Shown here piece after piece: positions 8,447 to 18,314 of a stretch of 64,000 nucleotides of DNA. The first letter of the stretch is position 1; each line of letters begins with the position of its first letter. The stretch comes from Zhenhengia yiwuensis. GTDB lineage: Bacteria; Bacillota; Clostridia; Lachnospirales; Cellulosilyticaceae. Both the position numbers and the translations under genes were made by a program. The DNA lies in contig NZ_JACRSY010000002.1 of NCBI RefSeq assembly GCF_014384995.1, forward strand, positions 155,100 to 219,099, written 5' to 3'. Below the pieces are notes generated by a model. It saw only the letters and a list, made by a program, of their open reading frames with translations. It was not told the DNA's origin and did not search any database.

Positions 8447-10111
8447 ATGGATGAGATAAGGAGCTATTTAATAGAAACACCCATTGGCGTTAGGGAATAT
8501 ATACAAAGATTTCCTAATTTAATTTTTAGTCCTATTAGTTCGAGGTTGACTGTGTTAGAAGTGCCTGAAGGGGCTGAAGGTGAATTTGCAGAGCTTCAGA
8601 AAGAAATAGGATCGATTTATGAACCTATGCTCTTTGGACTCAATGCAATACAGGCTGTAGAGCAAAGTAATATATCCATTTTTCATAACTATCCATTTGG
8701 GGAACTGCGCGGAACAGGAGTTATTGTTGGGTTTGTTGATACAGGTATTCAATATACGAATTCACTGTTTACATATGAGGATAATACAACACGTATTATA
8801 AATATTTGGGATCAGAGTATACCAGGAAGTGGTACAGGGCTTTATAACTATGGTACGGTATATACAGAGGAACAGATTAATGAAGCTTTAAGATCTCCAG
8901 ATCCTTTAAGTATTGTACCCAGTACAGATATGGATGGTCATGGAACAGCTTTGGCAGGTATAGCAACAGGAAATGAGCGAGGTGTGCCAGGAGGCTATGT
9001 AGGAGGGGCACCTGATGCTGACATTGCTGTTGTAAAATTGAGACCTGCTAGTAAGTATTTAAGAGATGCAAATCTTATTAAGACAGGTGCTATAGCTTAT
9101 CAAGAAAATGATTATTTAACAGGAATTAATCATTTGTTACAATTGGCTAGCATTCAAAGAAAGCCTTTAGTTATTTGTACAGCTATTGGTACAAACCAAG
9201 GCGGTCATGATGGGAGAACTATTGTAGAACGTTACTTAGAGGAAACGAGTACATTTGAAAATATTATTTTTGTATTATCTGGAGGAAATGAAGCTAATCA
9301 AGGGCATCACTACAGTGGAACGGTTACTCAAAATAGCACCAGTTCATTTGAGTTAAATGTAGGAGCAGATGAGAGAGGTTTTGTCATGTACTTATGGAGT
9401 AATGCACCTGATAAGTTGTCTGTATCCATTAGAACACCTTTAGGTGGAACCACTGGAAAAGTTCCCATTAATGCCATACAGGTTCAGGAATACACCTTTC
9501 CACTAGAAAATGCCAAGGTTGAAGTACAATATATAAGTTCAGCAACTACTTCAGGTGATCAAAGTATTCGTTTTAGATTTACAACACCTACACTTGGAAT
9601 ATGGGCTATTACTGTTTATGGTGAAACAGTAGTTAGTGGGAGCTATAATGTATGGTTACCTAAACAAGGTTTTGTAGGAGAGGATACGAGATTTTTACAG
9701 CCAGATGTTAATATGACAATCACAACGCCAGGAAATGCTTTAGATAATATTACGATTGGGGCTTATAATGGAGTAGACCAGAGTATCTATGCAGGGTCTA
9801 GTAGGGGGCCCACACGAACGATGGTTATTGAGCCATCAATAATCGCACCAGGTGTAAATGTAGAAGTGCCTAATTTGATAGGTGGCTTTACAACTTATAG
9901 TGGCACAGGGGTAGCTACAGCAGTTACAGCTTCAGCATGTGCATTGCTACTTGAATGGGCTGTTCTAAAAGGAAATTTCGAACCTATGAATACAAGAGTA
10001 GCAAGAACCATCTTAATTAGAGGAGCAAGGCGTAGTATCAATATGACTTACCCTAATAATATTGAAGGTTATGGCAAATTAGATCTCCAGAATAGCTTAA
10101 TACTTGTATAG
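8447..10111 (+). CDS. Csp-type subtilase, predicted pseudoprotease (CspC-like)
   Basis: A 554-residue S8 family protein of the Csp group; Csp proteins control activation of the cortex hydrolase SleC during spore germination. Asp98 (FVDTG), His165 (DGHGT) and the oxyanion Asn (SGGNE) are present, but the catalytic serine motif reads SGTGVATAV, with Gly488 (codon GGG at 9908) instead of Ser. It should therefore be proteolytically inactive, like CspC and CspA of Clostridioides difficile. The N-terminal prodomain region is shorter than in the two downstream copies. A GGAGG site precedes the ATG. It is the first of three tandem genes. Confidence 0.85.
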   Translation: MDEIRSYLIETPIGVREYIQRFPNLIFSPISSRLTVLEVPEGAEGEFAELQKEIGSIYEPMLFGLNAIQAVEQSNISIFHNYPFGELRGTGVIVGFVDTGIQYTNSLFTYEDNTTRIINIWDQSIPGSGTGLYNYGTVYTEEQINEALRSPDPLSIVPSTDMDGHGTALAGIATGNERGVPGGYVGGAPDADIAVVKLRPASKYLRDANLIKTGAIAYQENDYLTGINHLLQLASIQRKPLVICTAIGTNQGGHDGRTIVERYLEETSTFENIIFVLSGGNEANQGHHYSGTVTQNSTSSFELNVGADERGFVMYLWSNAPDKLSVSIRTPLGGTTGKVPINAIQVQEYTFPLENAKVEVQYISSATTSGDQSIRFRFTTPTLGIWAITVYGETVVSGSYNVWLPKQGFVGEDTRFLQPDVNMTITTPGNALDNITIGAYNGVDQSIYAGSSRGPTRTMVIEPSIIAPGVNVEVPNLIGGFTTYSGTGVATAVTASACALLLEWAVLKGNFEPMNTRVARTILIRGARRSINMTYPNNIEGYGKLDLQNSLILV

Positions 10112-10121
10112 GGAGGAAATG

Positions 10122-11906
10122 ATGAATCTTAATAAAATGAGTCCTTTATTGCAACTTGCATTAATTTTTCCCACATATATATCTGTAGAAGCTTTTTATC
10201 AAATTACAAGTCAAAATATTTTACAAGAAGAATGGAAGCTGATTGTTCAGTACCATAGGGATTTAGAGGAACTTAGTAACAGGATGCCTTTTTCTTATGA
10301 GACGATTAATGGCCGTTTTGCTTTTATTACAATTAATAAAAATTTAATTGCAGATTTATCTAATGAAAGGAGCATTTTCTATATAGAACTTCCTAGAGTT
10401 ATGCAGTATATTGCTGTTGAAAATGCTCTCACTATATGTGCACCACAAGCGATCTACACACCTCAAAGTTATAATGTATCAGGAGAAGGCGTCATTGTGG
10501 CTATAATGGACTCAGGAATAGACTATTCACATTTTGATTTCCGTAATGATGATGGTACTACTCGTGTTTTAGCAATATGGGATCAAAATTTAGAAGGGAC
10601 GCCGCCACCTGGCTTTTCAAGTGGTGCTTATTTTACAAAAGAGCAAATTGATGAAGCTTTAAGTCAGCCTACCCAGGAGGATCGTTTAACTGTTGTACCA
10701 AGTACAGACATACTGGGACATGGTACAGCTGTTACAGGTGTAGCAGCTGGAAATGGAAGGGCTTCTGGTGGACAGAATCAAGGAGTGGCACCTAAGAGTG
10801 ATATTTTAGTGGTTAAAATGAGTGAACAGTTTTACCCAGATGGTACTTTGATAGGGCCTACTAATGCAGATGTAATGAGGGGGATTACTTTTGCTATTTC
10901 ACAAGCGAGTATGTTTAACAAACCTGTTAGCCTTATGATAGGAACAGGTCTGAATGAAGGAGCCCATGCGGGATATAGCAACTTAGAAATTTTTATTGAT
11001 CAAATGAGTGTTGTATGGCCTATTAATATGTCAGTAGGTACAGGAAATGAGGCGAATAAAGAAAGGCATACAAGTGGAACAGTGGTAGCGGGGGAAGTGA
11101 GAGATATACAAATTTCTATAGACCCAGGAGAAAAATTTTATACAGCTAACTTGTATAAGAATTTTGTAGATGATATGTCCTTTGTTATTATTGCACCTAG
11201 TGGTGAAAAAACAGATATATTGCAGGATAGTATTAATAACGTAGCCTATGTCTTTGGTAACACATCTGTACTTATTAATATATCCTCAGCCCCTTTTAGT
11301 GCAAGAAGCCAGGAGTTAATCATTTTATTAGAAGGCTTTGGAACAGAATTTGTAGATCCAGGTATATGGAGGATACAAATTATAGGGAATACCATAGTAG
11401 ATGGTAGATATAATGTATGGGCAACGTTAACGGATCAATATAGGCGAGGAAGTAGATTTTTAGAACCTGATCCTTTTACTACACTAACTATTCCTTCTAC
11501 AGCGCATTTGATTACGAGTATAGCCTCTATAAATGGACGAACGTCTCAGATTTTAACGACATCCGGGAGAGGTTATACAGTAGATGACCGTGTTAAACCA
11601 GATGTATCTGCACCAGGGCTTAATGTGACTGTACCACAGGCTGGAACAGAAGCTTTATATACAACGATGTCAGGAAGTAGTATTGCAACAGCTTTCATGT
11701 GCGGGGCTTATGCACTCTTTATACAGTATGGACTGCGGATTAGACCAGATAGCTATCTTTATGGGGAAGCTTTAAAGGGGCTAGTTATGAGATATGCAAG
11801 GAAACCTAGTCAGTTTGGAACTTTCCCTAATCAAGCTTACGGATATGGTATTTTATGTATATCAGATGTACTTGACGAATTAGAACGTATTTATGGTCAG
11901 CAATAA
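10122..11906 (+). CDS. Csp-type subtilase with intact triad but atypical serine motif
   Basis: A second S8 family Csp protein, 594 residues from the ATG at 10122. I chose this start because GGAGG (10112-10116) stands five bases ahead; an adjacent ATG at 10119 and a TTG at 10104 are less likely. Asp130 (IMDSG), His200 (LGHGT) and Ser520 (SGSSIATAF, codon at 11679) are all present. The usual TP after the serine motif is TA, as in the first copy, so activity may be lower or altered. An N-terminal prodomain (about residues 1-105) is present. It follows the first csp gene by 10 bases. Confidence 0.83.
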   Translation: MNLNKMSPLLQLALIFPTYISVEAFYQITSQNILQEEWKLIVQYHRDLEELSNRMPFSYETINGRFAFITINKNLIADLSNERSIFYIELPRVMQYIAVENALTICAPQAIYTPQSYNVSGEGVIVAIMDSGIDYSHFDFRNDDGTTRVLAIWDQNLEGTPPPGFSSGAYFTKEQIDEALSQPTQEDRLTVVPSTDILGHGTAVTGVAAGNGRASGGQNQGVAPKSDILVVKMSEQFYPDGTLIGPTNADVMRGITFAISQASMFNKPVSLMIGTGLNEGAHAGYSNLEIFIDQMSVVWPINMSVGTGNEANKERHTSGTVVAGEVRDIQISIDPGEKFYTANLYKNFVDDMSFVIIAPSGEKTDILQDSINNVAYVFGNTSVLINISSAPFSARSQELIILLEGFGTEFVDPGIWRIQIIGNTIVDGRYNVWATLTDQYRRGSRFLEPDPFTTLTIPSTAHLITSIASINGRTSQILTTSGRGYTVDDRVKPDVSAPGLNVTVPQAGTEALYTTMSGSSIATAFMCGAYALFIQYGLRIRPDSYLYGEALKGLVMRYARKPSQFGTFPNQAYGYGILCISDVLDELERIYGQQ

Positions 11907-11916
11907 GGAGGAGAAG

Positions 11917-13653
11917 ATGGGACCGAAAACCGATGCCGAACTTAATATCATATTGAATATGACCCAAGAAGAAAGAGATGAGCTTTTAGCAGACCGTGAT
12001 CAAAGGCTTATCGTGAAATATCATGGAGACATTGAAAGAATTGCACAGGCTGAAGGGGCACTGGTAGAGCGTATTAATAATCAGATTGCTGTTTTTGTCA
12101 TTCCCTTAGAACGTGCAAGGAACTTACTTCAATATCCTGAAATTGAATATATGGAAGCACCAAAAGACTTTTTCTACAACTTAACACAGAGTTTGGTTGC
12201 AAGCTGCATTAATACAGTTCAAAATAACTTGCCTTATCAGCTTAAAGGGACAGGGGTACTATTAGGGATTATAGATTCAGGCATTAATTATGCTCATCCT
12301 GATTTTAGGAATCCAGATGGAACCACTAGAATTGTAAGTATATGGGATCAAACTATCATGGGAAATCCTCCAGTAGGCTATCTAGAAGGAACGGAATATT
12401 CAAGAGAGCAGATTAATGAAGCCTTAAGAGCGCCAAATCAATTTGAAAGATTACGCATTGTCCCAAGTCAGGATACACTCGGACATGGCACACATGTGGC
12501 AGGTATTGCAGGAGGAAATGGCAGAAGCTCTGCGGGAAGGATAGTAGGTGTAGCACCAGAAGCTGAATTTGTTATTGTCAAATTAGGAAATCCTGCTGTT
12601 AGCAATCTTGTAAGAACAGCCGATATTATGCTAGCTGTACGTTATGTGATAGAAAAAGCAAGGGCGGAGAATAAACCTATTGCTATTAATTTAAGTTTAG
12701 GTATGAATGAGGGGCCCCATAATGGAACAGCACTGATTGAATTTTACTTAAATAGTGCTGCACAAGAATGGAAAAATAATATTATGGTAGGGGCAGGGAA
12801 TGAAGGAATATCTCGTAATCATGTAGAGGAAAGTGTGGAGCAGGATGGTGTAACAACAGTAGAATTACAAATAGGACCTAATAAGCGTACTTATAGTTTT
12901 TTTGTCTGGCAAAACTCTGTTGATCAGTTATCTTTTCAACTTATTGCACCAAATGGGCAAAGTACACCTCGTATTTCCTATACGACGCCTGTAAGGAGAT
13001 ATGTAATAGGGGGAAGTGTAGTTTATCCAGCCTTTGCAGGGCCTTCTCCTCTTAATGGAAATATTGAATTTGGTGTATTTATGACAGGGCTACAGGGTGG
13101 ACCTATAGATTCTGGATTATGGAGAATGCGTATATTTGGAGACAATGTGGTAGATGGAACTTTTAATATCTGGGGAGAGAATATTGCTACAGCAGGTAAC
13201 GAGACATATTTTTTAGATAACACCCCTGATTTAACATTAACTACACCATCTACATCGTCCTTTGTTATTTCAGTAGGAGCCTATAACAGTGTGACAAATC
13301 AAATTGCTCCTTTTTCTGGGAGAGGTTATACAAGACCACCTGTTCAAATTAAGCCGGACCTTGTAGCCCCAGGGGTTGATATTATGGCCGCCAACTATGC
13401 TGGGGGATATCAAACTTTATCAGGCACAAGTATGGCAACGCCCCATGTAACAGGTTCAGTAGCACTCATGATGCAGTGGGGAATTGTACAAAATAATAAT
13501 CCTTTTTTATATGGAGAAAGCATCAGAACCTACTTATTAAGAGGAGCTAATAGGAACGTGCCAGGAGTCATCTTTCCAGCCCCCAGTTGGGGATATGGTA
13601 AGTTATGTTTAAAGAATAGTTTAGATATGGCTAGACGAGCAAGTTTTGTTTAA
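11917..13653 (+). CDS. Csp-type subtilase, predicted active germination protease (CspB-like)
   Basis: The third tandem S8 protein, 578 residues from the ATG at 11917, which follows AAGGAGGAGAAG. An upstream in-frame ATG at 11893 overlaps the preceding gene and has no ribosome binding site. The triad is complete: Asp120 (IIDSG), His190 (LGHGT) and Ser505 (SGTSMATPH, codon at 13429). A prodomain at about residues 1-90 would act as a chaperone and inhibitor as in CspB. By family knowledge it would cleave pro-SleC in the spore; a sleC gene lies about 6.5 kb downstream on the other strand. Confidence 0.87.
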   Translation: MGPKTDAELNIILNMTQEERDELLADRDQRLIVKYHGDIERIAQAEGALVERINNQIAVFVIPLERARNLLQYPEIEYMEAPKDFFYNLTQSLVASCINTVQNNLPYQLKGTGVLLGIIDSGINYAHPDFRNPDGTTRIVSIWDQTIMGNPPVGYLEGTEYSREQINEALRAPNQFERLRIVPSQDTLGHGTHVAGIAGGNGRSSAGRIVGVAPEAEFVIVKLGNPAVSNLVRTADIMLAVRYVIEKARAENKPIAINLSLGMNEGPHNGTALIEFYLNSAAQEWKNNIMVGAGNEGISRNHVEESVEQDGVTTVELQIGPNKRTYSFFVWQNSVDQLSFQLIAPNGQSTPRISYTTPVRRYVIGGSVVYPAFAGPSPLNGNIEFGVFMTGLQGGPIDSGLWRMRIFGDNVVDGTFNIWGENIATAGNETYFLDNTPDLTLTTPSTSSFVISVGAYNSVTNQIAPFSGRGYTRPPVQIKPDLVAPGVDIMAANYAGGYQTLSGTSMATPHVTGSVALMMQWGIVQNNNPFLYGESIRTYLLRGANRNVPGVIFPAPSWGYGKLCLKNSLDMARRASFV

Positions 13654-13683
13654 AAAATAAATAAATATTGAAACTTAAAAGAA

Positions 13684-13718
13684 GGGTTATGCGTCTAATA
13701 AAGAGGTATAACCTTTTT
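13684..13718 (+). terminator. Weak intrinsic terminator after the csp cluster
   Basis: GGTTAT (13685-13690) can pair with ATAACC (13708-13713), followed by TTTTT. The stem is short, so termination may be partial. Confidence 0.55.
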
Positions 13719-13825
13719 GTATAGTATAAATGTAATAAAATAAAAAGTTTAATTTGTAGAAAAGATAAAAAATTTATACTATACTAAACTTATTGGTTGA
13801 ATAAAGACAAAGAAGGAGGGGTAAC

Positions 13826-14551
13826 TTGAGTAAAATTATACAAGTAGAGGGCCTTAGAAAAGTTTATCGTATGGGTCAAGAGAAAATTGTAGCACTTGAC
13901 AATATCAATCTTGAAATAGAAGAAGGCGAAATTTGCTGTTTATTTGGGACATCAGGATCAGGGAAATCTACTTTGCTTAATATGTTAGCTGGCCTTGAAA
14001 AACCAACTAAAGGAACAATAAAAATAAAAAATAAGCGTGTTGATTTGCTAAATGAATCACAGCTTGCAACCTTTAGACAGAAGCATATAGGATTTGTGTT
14101 TCAATCTTATAACTTAATACCGTCTTTAACGGCACTTGAAAATGTTTCTTTACCACTTATTTTTCAAGGAATGCCAAAAGCCAAAAGAGAAATAAGGGCA
14201 AAAGAAATGTTAAAGGCAGTAGGCTTAAGTAAACGTATGCACCATAAACCAAAGGAAATGAGTGGTGGGCAGCAGCAGAGAGTAAGTATTGCAAGAGCCT
14301 TTGTCAATCGTCCTAAAATTCTATTTGCAGACGAGCCTACAGGAAACTTAGACACCCATACAACCATCGAAGTTATGGATATGATTCGTGATATAGCTAG
14401 GAAATATAATCAGACATTAATTATTGTATCTCATGACCCAGAAATTGCAGATTACGCAAATCGTATTATTACGATTATAGATGGAAACATTCATAAGATT
14501 GAAGTAAAAAATGGAGAAGAAAGGGAGATCATTTATGAAAGGAAAGAATAG
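13826..14551 (+). CDS. ABC transporter ATP-binding protein (MacB/LolD type)
   Basis: A 241-residue ATPase subunit. Walker A is GTSGSGKST, the signature is SGGQQQRVSIARA, Walker B ends in LFADEPTGNLD and the switch histidine is in IVSHD. These match the MacB/LolD/FtsE class, which works with FtsX-fold permeases as a mechanotransmitter, not a classical importer. The start is TTG at 13826 behind GAAGGAGGGGTAAC. It overlaps the next gene by 17 bases, and a matching permease is the third gene, so the three form one operon. Confidence 0.92.
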   Translation: MSKIIQVEGLRKVYRMGQEKIVALDNINLEIEEGEICCLFGTSGSGKSTLLNMLAGLEKPTKGTIKIKNKRVDLLNESQLATFRQKHIGFVFQSYNLIPSLTALENVSLPLIFQGMPKAKREIRAKEMLKAVGLSKRMHHKPKEMSGGQQQRVSIARAFVNRPKILFADEPTGNLDTHTTIEVMDMIRDIARKYNQTLIIVSHDPEIADYANRIITIIDGNIHKIEVKNGEEREIIYERKE

Positions 14552-16877
14552 GGCAATGGGACTGCTTATGGCAGGAATTATTGCGGCATCATGTACATAT
14601 CCGACAGGAGGGAGCTTGTATGCTACAGAGCTACAACAAGATGAAAAGTCTATATTAGTTTTAGAAGCAGATGCAGTTGAAGCAAAATTAGAAAAAGGGG
14701 ATACATTTAATGTGTTTGTTAAGGCTACATATACGCCAGCTCAGGGTGATAAACGTAGTCTTAGTGATATTATTCAATATATTGAGCTTTCAGGAAGTAC
14801 TTCTAAAAGTTTAACTGCAAAAGACGTTCAAATTAATGGAGATAATACCATCATTATTATGGATTTAGTCTATAATGGTACTGGAAATTCTGTAGAACTA
14901 GAAATAGGTTATGAAGGTATGAAAGAACCAGCTACTGTACAAATTCCTTTGAAAAATGCAACAGCGGCTATTAGTGCAGGAGAAGGTCTTACTTTGTCAC
15001 AAAGTGTGATTAATGTCGTTGCAGGAGAAATGCAACAGATTACATTGACGGTAAAAAATGATAGTAAAGCATATGTAGAATCTGGAAAGATGAAATTGAA
15101 AATGAAAGACACTACTTCTGCAAAAGGCATTGCACTAAAGAAAAAGGAAATCAGCCTTTCATCCATGAATAAAGGTGAACAAAAAGATTACTATGTGACA
15201 CTTGATGTTGATAAAGATGTGACACGTGGTATTCATGACATGGTTGTAGAAATTGAAGGAAAAGAACATATCGTTAAACTTAAAGTAGATAGTAACTTTA
15301 TGCCTCCAGCCCTTGAAGTCAATGTAACCAATACAACAGCATTTGAGGCAAATGTAGCCAAAGCGATCCAAGTAAACATTAAAAACGTTGGTCATGTAGC
15401 AGCTAAAAATGTAAAACTTGAAATTGTACCAAATGAAAAAGTCTTTGTAGCAGATGGCAGCAATGTGCGTTATGTAGAAAATATTGAAAGTGGTAAGGTG
15501 CAGACTGTACCTGTGAGTCTTATTGTAAATGATACAAGTACATATAATTTGCCAGTAGAAATGAAATTAAGTTATATTGATGATTTAGGTGAAACGCAGA
15601 CAAGCAGTCAATTTATTTATTTAAGTACAAAAGGCAGTGTAGCGCAAAAAGAGCTTGAGATTACAACAATAGCAGAGCCTATAGGGCTTAAGAAAATAGG
15701 TGAAGAGTTCAATATTGGATTTAAAGTAACAACGCCAGATGAAGCTAAAAATGTTAAAATTAGTGTTAAAAGTTCAGAAGGCATTGTTTCTAAATCAAAA
15801 AGTATCTTTATTGAGCCAAAGCTTGCAAAAGGACAAACTAAATCTTACAATGTAACTTTTGTAGCGACAGAACCAGTTACAACAGGAACTTATCCCATTG
15901 AAATTGTAGCTGAATATAGTCTTAATGGCAAAGAAGTAGCCATTAAACAATATGCAACTGTTTCAGTAGAAAATGAAAAAGCTGAAGAGGGGGAAGACAA
16001 AGGAAAAAGTAAGCCTAAAGTAATTGTAGGAACATATAGTTCTAATCCAGTTGTTGTAAAAGCTGGTGAGGAGTTTGACCTTGAAATTGGTTTCCTTAAT
16101 ACAAACAAGTCAAAAACTGTAAATAACTTAAAAGCTAACTTAACGGTTAAAGAACAAGGTGAGAATGATACAGGCAGTGTATTTACACCAGTGAATGCAA
16201 GTAATACATTCTTTATTGATACCCTTGCACCAGGTCAAATGGAAGTAAAGAATATTAGACTTTATACGATTCCAAGTGCAAAACCAAAGACTTATGAAAT
16301 TACTCTGGAAATGGAGTATGAAGATGAAAACGGTGAGGCTATTACAGCAACAGAGCATTTTGGTATTCCAGTTGAGCAGGTAACTAAGCTTGAAGTAGCT
16401 GAAGTACAGGTAGAGTATGCTGAATTAGGTATGCCCGCTGAAATGACAGCTAACATTTACAATACAGGTAAAACAAGTATCAGTAATATTAGAATTTCAA
16501 CAACTGGTGAAGGGTTTGAGGTACAAGATAATACACTCATTATTGGGGCATTAGAAAAAGGTAGTTCTAAAACTTATATGCCAACGATTATTCCAAATCA
16601 ATCAGGAACGCTTACTGGACAAATTCAAATTGAGTATGAAGATGTTACAGGTAAAATGCAGTCTTTAACACATGATTTCCAAGTAGAGGTTATGGAAAGT
16701 GCACCACCAATGGAAGAAGTTCCAATGGAAGAAGTTCCAATGGAAGAAGAAAAGCCTGCAAAATGGCCAATTCTTTTAGGTGTTGCAGTAGGTATAGGTA
16801 TTGCCGCAGGTATTACTGCATTTATTATGAAAAAACGTAAAGATAAATTAGCTGAGATAGATATCGATGAAGATTAG
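14535..16877 (+). CDS. Large secreted, membrane-anchored repeat protein (COG1361-like)
   Basis: About 780 residues. It begins with a signal peptide (MKGKNRAMGLLMAGIIAASC), followed by a long series of beta-rich repeats of roughly 100-120 residues resembling CARDB/NEW3-type Ig-like domains (recurring phrases such as KNVGHVAAKNVKLEI, YNTGKTSISNIRIS). A short PMEEV repeat precedes a C-terminal membrane helix and basic tail (KKRKDK). The start is the ATG at 14535, preceded by AAGGGAGATC. It sits between the ATPase and permease genes and overlaps both, so it is probably the extracellular part of that ABC complex. Ligand unknown. Confidence 0.8.
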   Translation: MKGKNRAMGLLMAGIIAASCTYPTGGSLYATELQQDEKSILVLEADAVEAKLEKGDTFNVFVKATYTPAQGDKRSLSDIIQYIELSGSTSKSLTAKDVQINGDNTIIIMDLVYNGTGNSVELEIGYEGMKEPATVQIPLKNATAAISAGEGLTLSQSVINVVAGEMQQITLTVKNDSKAYVESGKMKLKMKDTTSAKGIALKKKEISLSSMNKGEQKDYYVTLDVDKDVTRGIHDMVVEIEGKEHIVKLKVDSNFMPPALEVNVTNTTAFEANVAKAIQVNIKNVGHVAAKNVKLEIVPNEKVFVADGSNVRYVENIESGKVQTVPVSLIVNDTSTYNLPVEMKLSYIDDLGETQTSSQFIYLSTKGSVAQKELEITTIAEPIGLKKIGEEFNIGFKVTTPDEAKNVKISVKSSEGIVSKSKSIFIEPKLAKGQTKSYNVTFVATEPVTTGTYPIEIVAEYSLNGKEVAIKQYATVSVENEKAEEGEDKGKSKPKVIVGTYSSNPVVVKAGEEFDLEIGFLNTNKSKTVNNLKANLTVKEQGENDTGSVFTPVNASNTFFIDTLAPGQMEVKNIRLYTIPSAKPKTYEITLEMEYEDENGEAITATEHFGIPVEQVTKLEVAEVQVEYAELGMPAEMTANIYNTGKTSISNIRISTTGEGFEVQDNTLIIGALEKGSSKTYMPTIIPNQSGTLTGQIQIEYEDVTGKMQSLTHDFQVEVMESAPPMEEVPMEEVPMEEEKPAKWPILLGVAVGIGIAAGITAFIMKKRKDKLAEIDIDED

Positions 16878-18216
16878 TGATCTCATTATGATGAGTGTAC
16901 GAAGCTTATGGCGGCGAAAGCTTCGTACTTTCCTCACCATTTTAGGTGTTGTCATTGGGGCAAGCTCTATTATCTTAATGCTTTCCCTAGGAATTGCTAT
17001 GGACAGTAACTTCAAAGAACAACTTGCAGGTATGCAGTCTCTTACTATAGTAGAAGTTTATCCAAATAATTGGGATGATCCTAAGGCGCCCAAACTAAAT
17101 GATAAGGCAGTAGAAACTATCAGCAAATTGCCAGGGGTGCAGATGGTCGTACCAAAGCGTTCTCTTCAAGCTTATTTAAGATTTGGTAAATATGCAACAA
17201 GCTGGCAGGTAGAAATACGTGGGTTATCAGCGCAGGAAATGGAAGCATTAGGTTATAAAGTAGAGCAAGGTAGGTTATTTACAGATCAAGATAAGAATAG
17301 TATTTTGTTAGGGCAAGAACTTTGTCGTGAATTTGTAAAGGCAGGGCAAGAGATTAATTGGCGTAATCCACCTCCACCTATGGAATTTAAAGTAGGAGAA
17401 GATGTACTTAAACTAGATGTAGGTCGGTATACAGGGGATACTAATGAGCCACAGACAGATAGCCAGGGCAATCGTGTAGAGGTACCTAAACAACCTAAGG
17501 TAACCGTATCAGGGATGTTTGGACCAGAAGACTGGGAGAATAGCTATTCAGCAGTTATTCCATTAGAGATTTTTAATAAGCTGAAAGAAGACCAGGAGCG
17601 CTATAATAAACAGCTTTATGGTGAAGAAAATAATCGTAATCAAGATGATAACCAATATGGTAACTTACGAGTTAAAGTAATAGATGAAGATAGTGTAATC
17701 AGTGTACAAGAGGCAATTAATGAAGCAGGCTATAGAGCATCAAGTCCTATGGAATACTTAAATGAAATGAAGAAAGCTTCTAATAGCATTCAAATTATGT
17801 TAGGAGGTATTGGCGCTATTTCACTTGTGGTAGCAGCAATAGGCATTACCAATACTATGATGATGTCTATCTATGAACGTACAAAAGAGATTGGTGTTAT
17901 GAAGGTAATTGGTGCAAAGCTTACAGATATTAAGAAAATGTTTCTTGTAGAGGCGCTTGTTATTGGTGCTTTAGGGGGTACGGTGGGGGTATTGTTCTCC
18001 TATTTATTATCTTATGCTCTTAATAAGTTTGGGCCACAGGTTGCAGGTGAGATGTTTGCTATGCTAGGAAGTGGTGGTAGTAATGTATCTATCATTCCAC
18101 CATGGCTAGCACTTGCAGCACTCCTATTCTCTACTGTTATAGGGCTTATATCAGGTTATTTCCCAGCAAGACGTGCTATGGGATTATCTGCACTTTCTGC
18201 TATTAAGACAGAATAG
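16867..18216 (+). CDS. ABC transporter permease (MacB/FtsX fold)
   Basis: A 449-residue permease. The N-terminal MSVRSLWRRKLRTFLTILGV segment and first membrane helix are typical of the MacB periplasmic-core family. A long extracellular domain (about residues 45-300) follows, then three C-terminal helices of the FtsX domain with the conserved ERTKEIGVMKVIGA loop. It overlaps the repeat-protein gene by 11 bases. It likely couples ATP hydrolysis by the first gene product to movement of, or export by, the extracellular protein. A bidirectional terminator follows. Confidence 0.9.
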   Translation: MKISDLIMMSVRSLWRRKLRTFLTILGVVIGASSIILMLSLGIAMDSNFKEQLAGMQSLTIVEVYPNNWDDPKAPKLNDKAVETISKLPGVQMVVPKRSLQAYLRFGKYATSWQVEIRGLSAQEMEALGYKVEQGRLFTDQDKNSILLGQELCREFVKAGQEINWRNPPPPMEFKVGEDVLKLDVGRYTGDTNEPQTDSQGNRVEVPKQPKVTVSGMFGPEDWENSYSAVIPLEIFNKLKEDQERYNKQLYGEENNRNQDDNQYGNLRVKVIDEDSVISVQEAINEAGYRASSPMEYLNEMKKASNSIQIMLGGIGAISLVVAAIGITNTMMMSIYERTKEIGVMKVIGAKLTDIKKMFLVEALVIGALGGTVGVLFSYLLSYALNKFGPQVAGEMFAMLGSGGSNVSIIPPWLALAALLFSTVIGLISGYFPARRAMGLSALSAIKTE

Positions 18217-18255
18217 GATTTATAAAAATCATTATTAAAAGTAATCAGTAATATA

Positions 18256-18314
18256 AAGGCTGTAGTAGCTTTATGACCTACTAAGGTAGATAAAGCTACT
18301 ACAGCCTTGTTTTA
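18256..18314. terminator. Long bidirectional terminator hairpin
   Basis: AAGGCTGTAGTAGCTTTA pairs exactly with TAAAGCTACTACAGCCTT around a 17-base loop, with a T-run on the plus side and an A-rich other side. It serves both the permease gene and the convergent minus-strand gene ending at 18312. Confidence 0.85.

Noticed and set aside
10104..10121. TTG start for the second csp gene
   Set aside because: It would overlap the preceding stop codon and place the GGAGG inside the coding frame; the ATG at 10122 has proper spacing.
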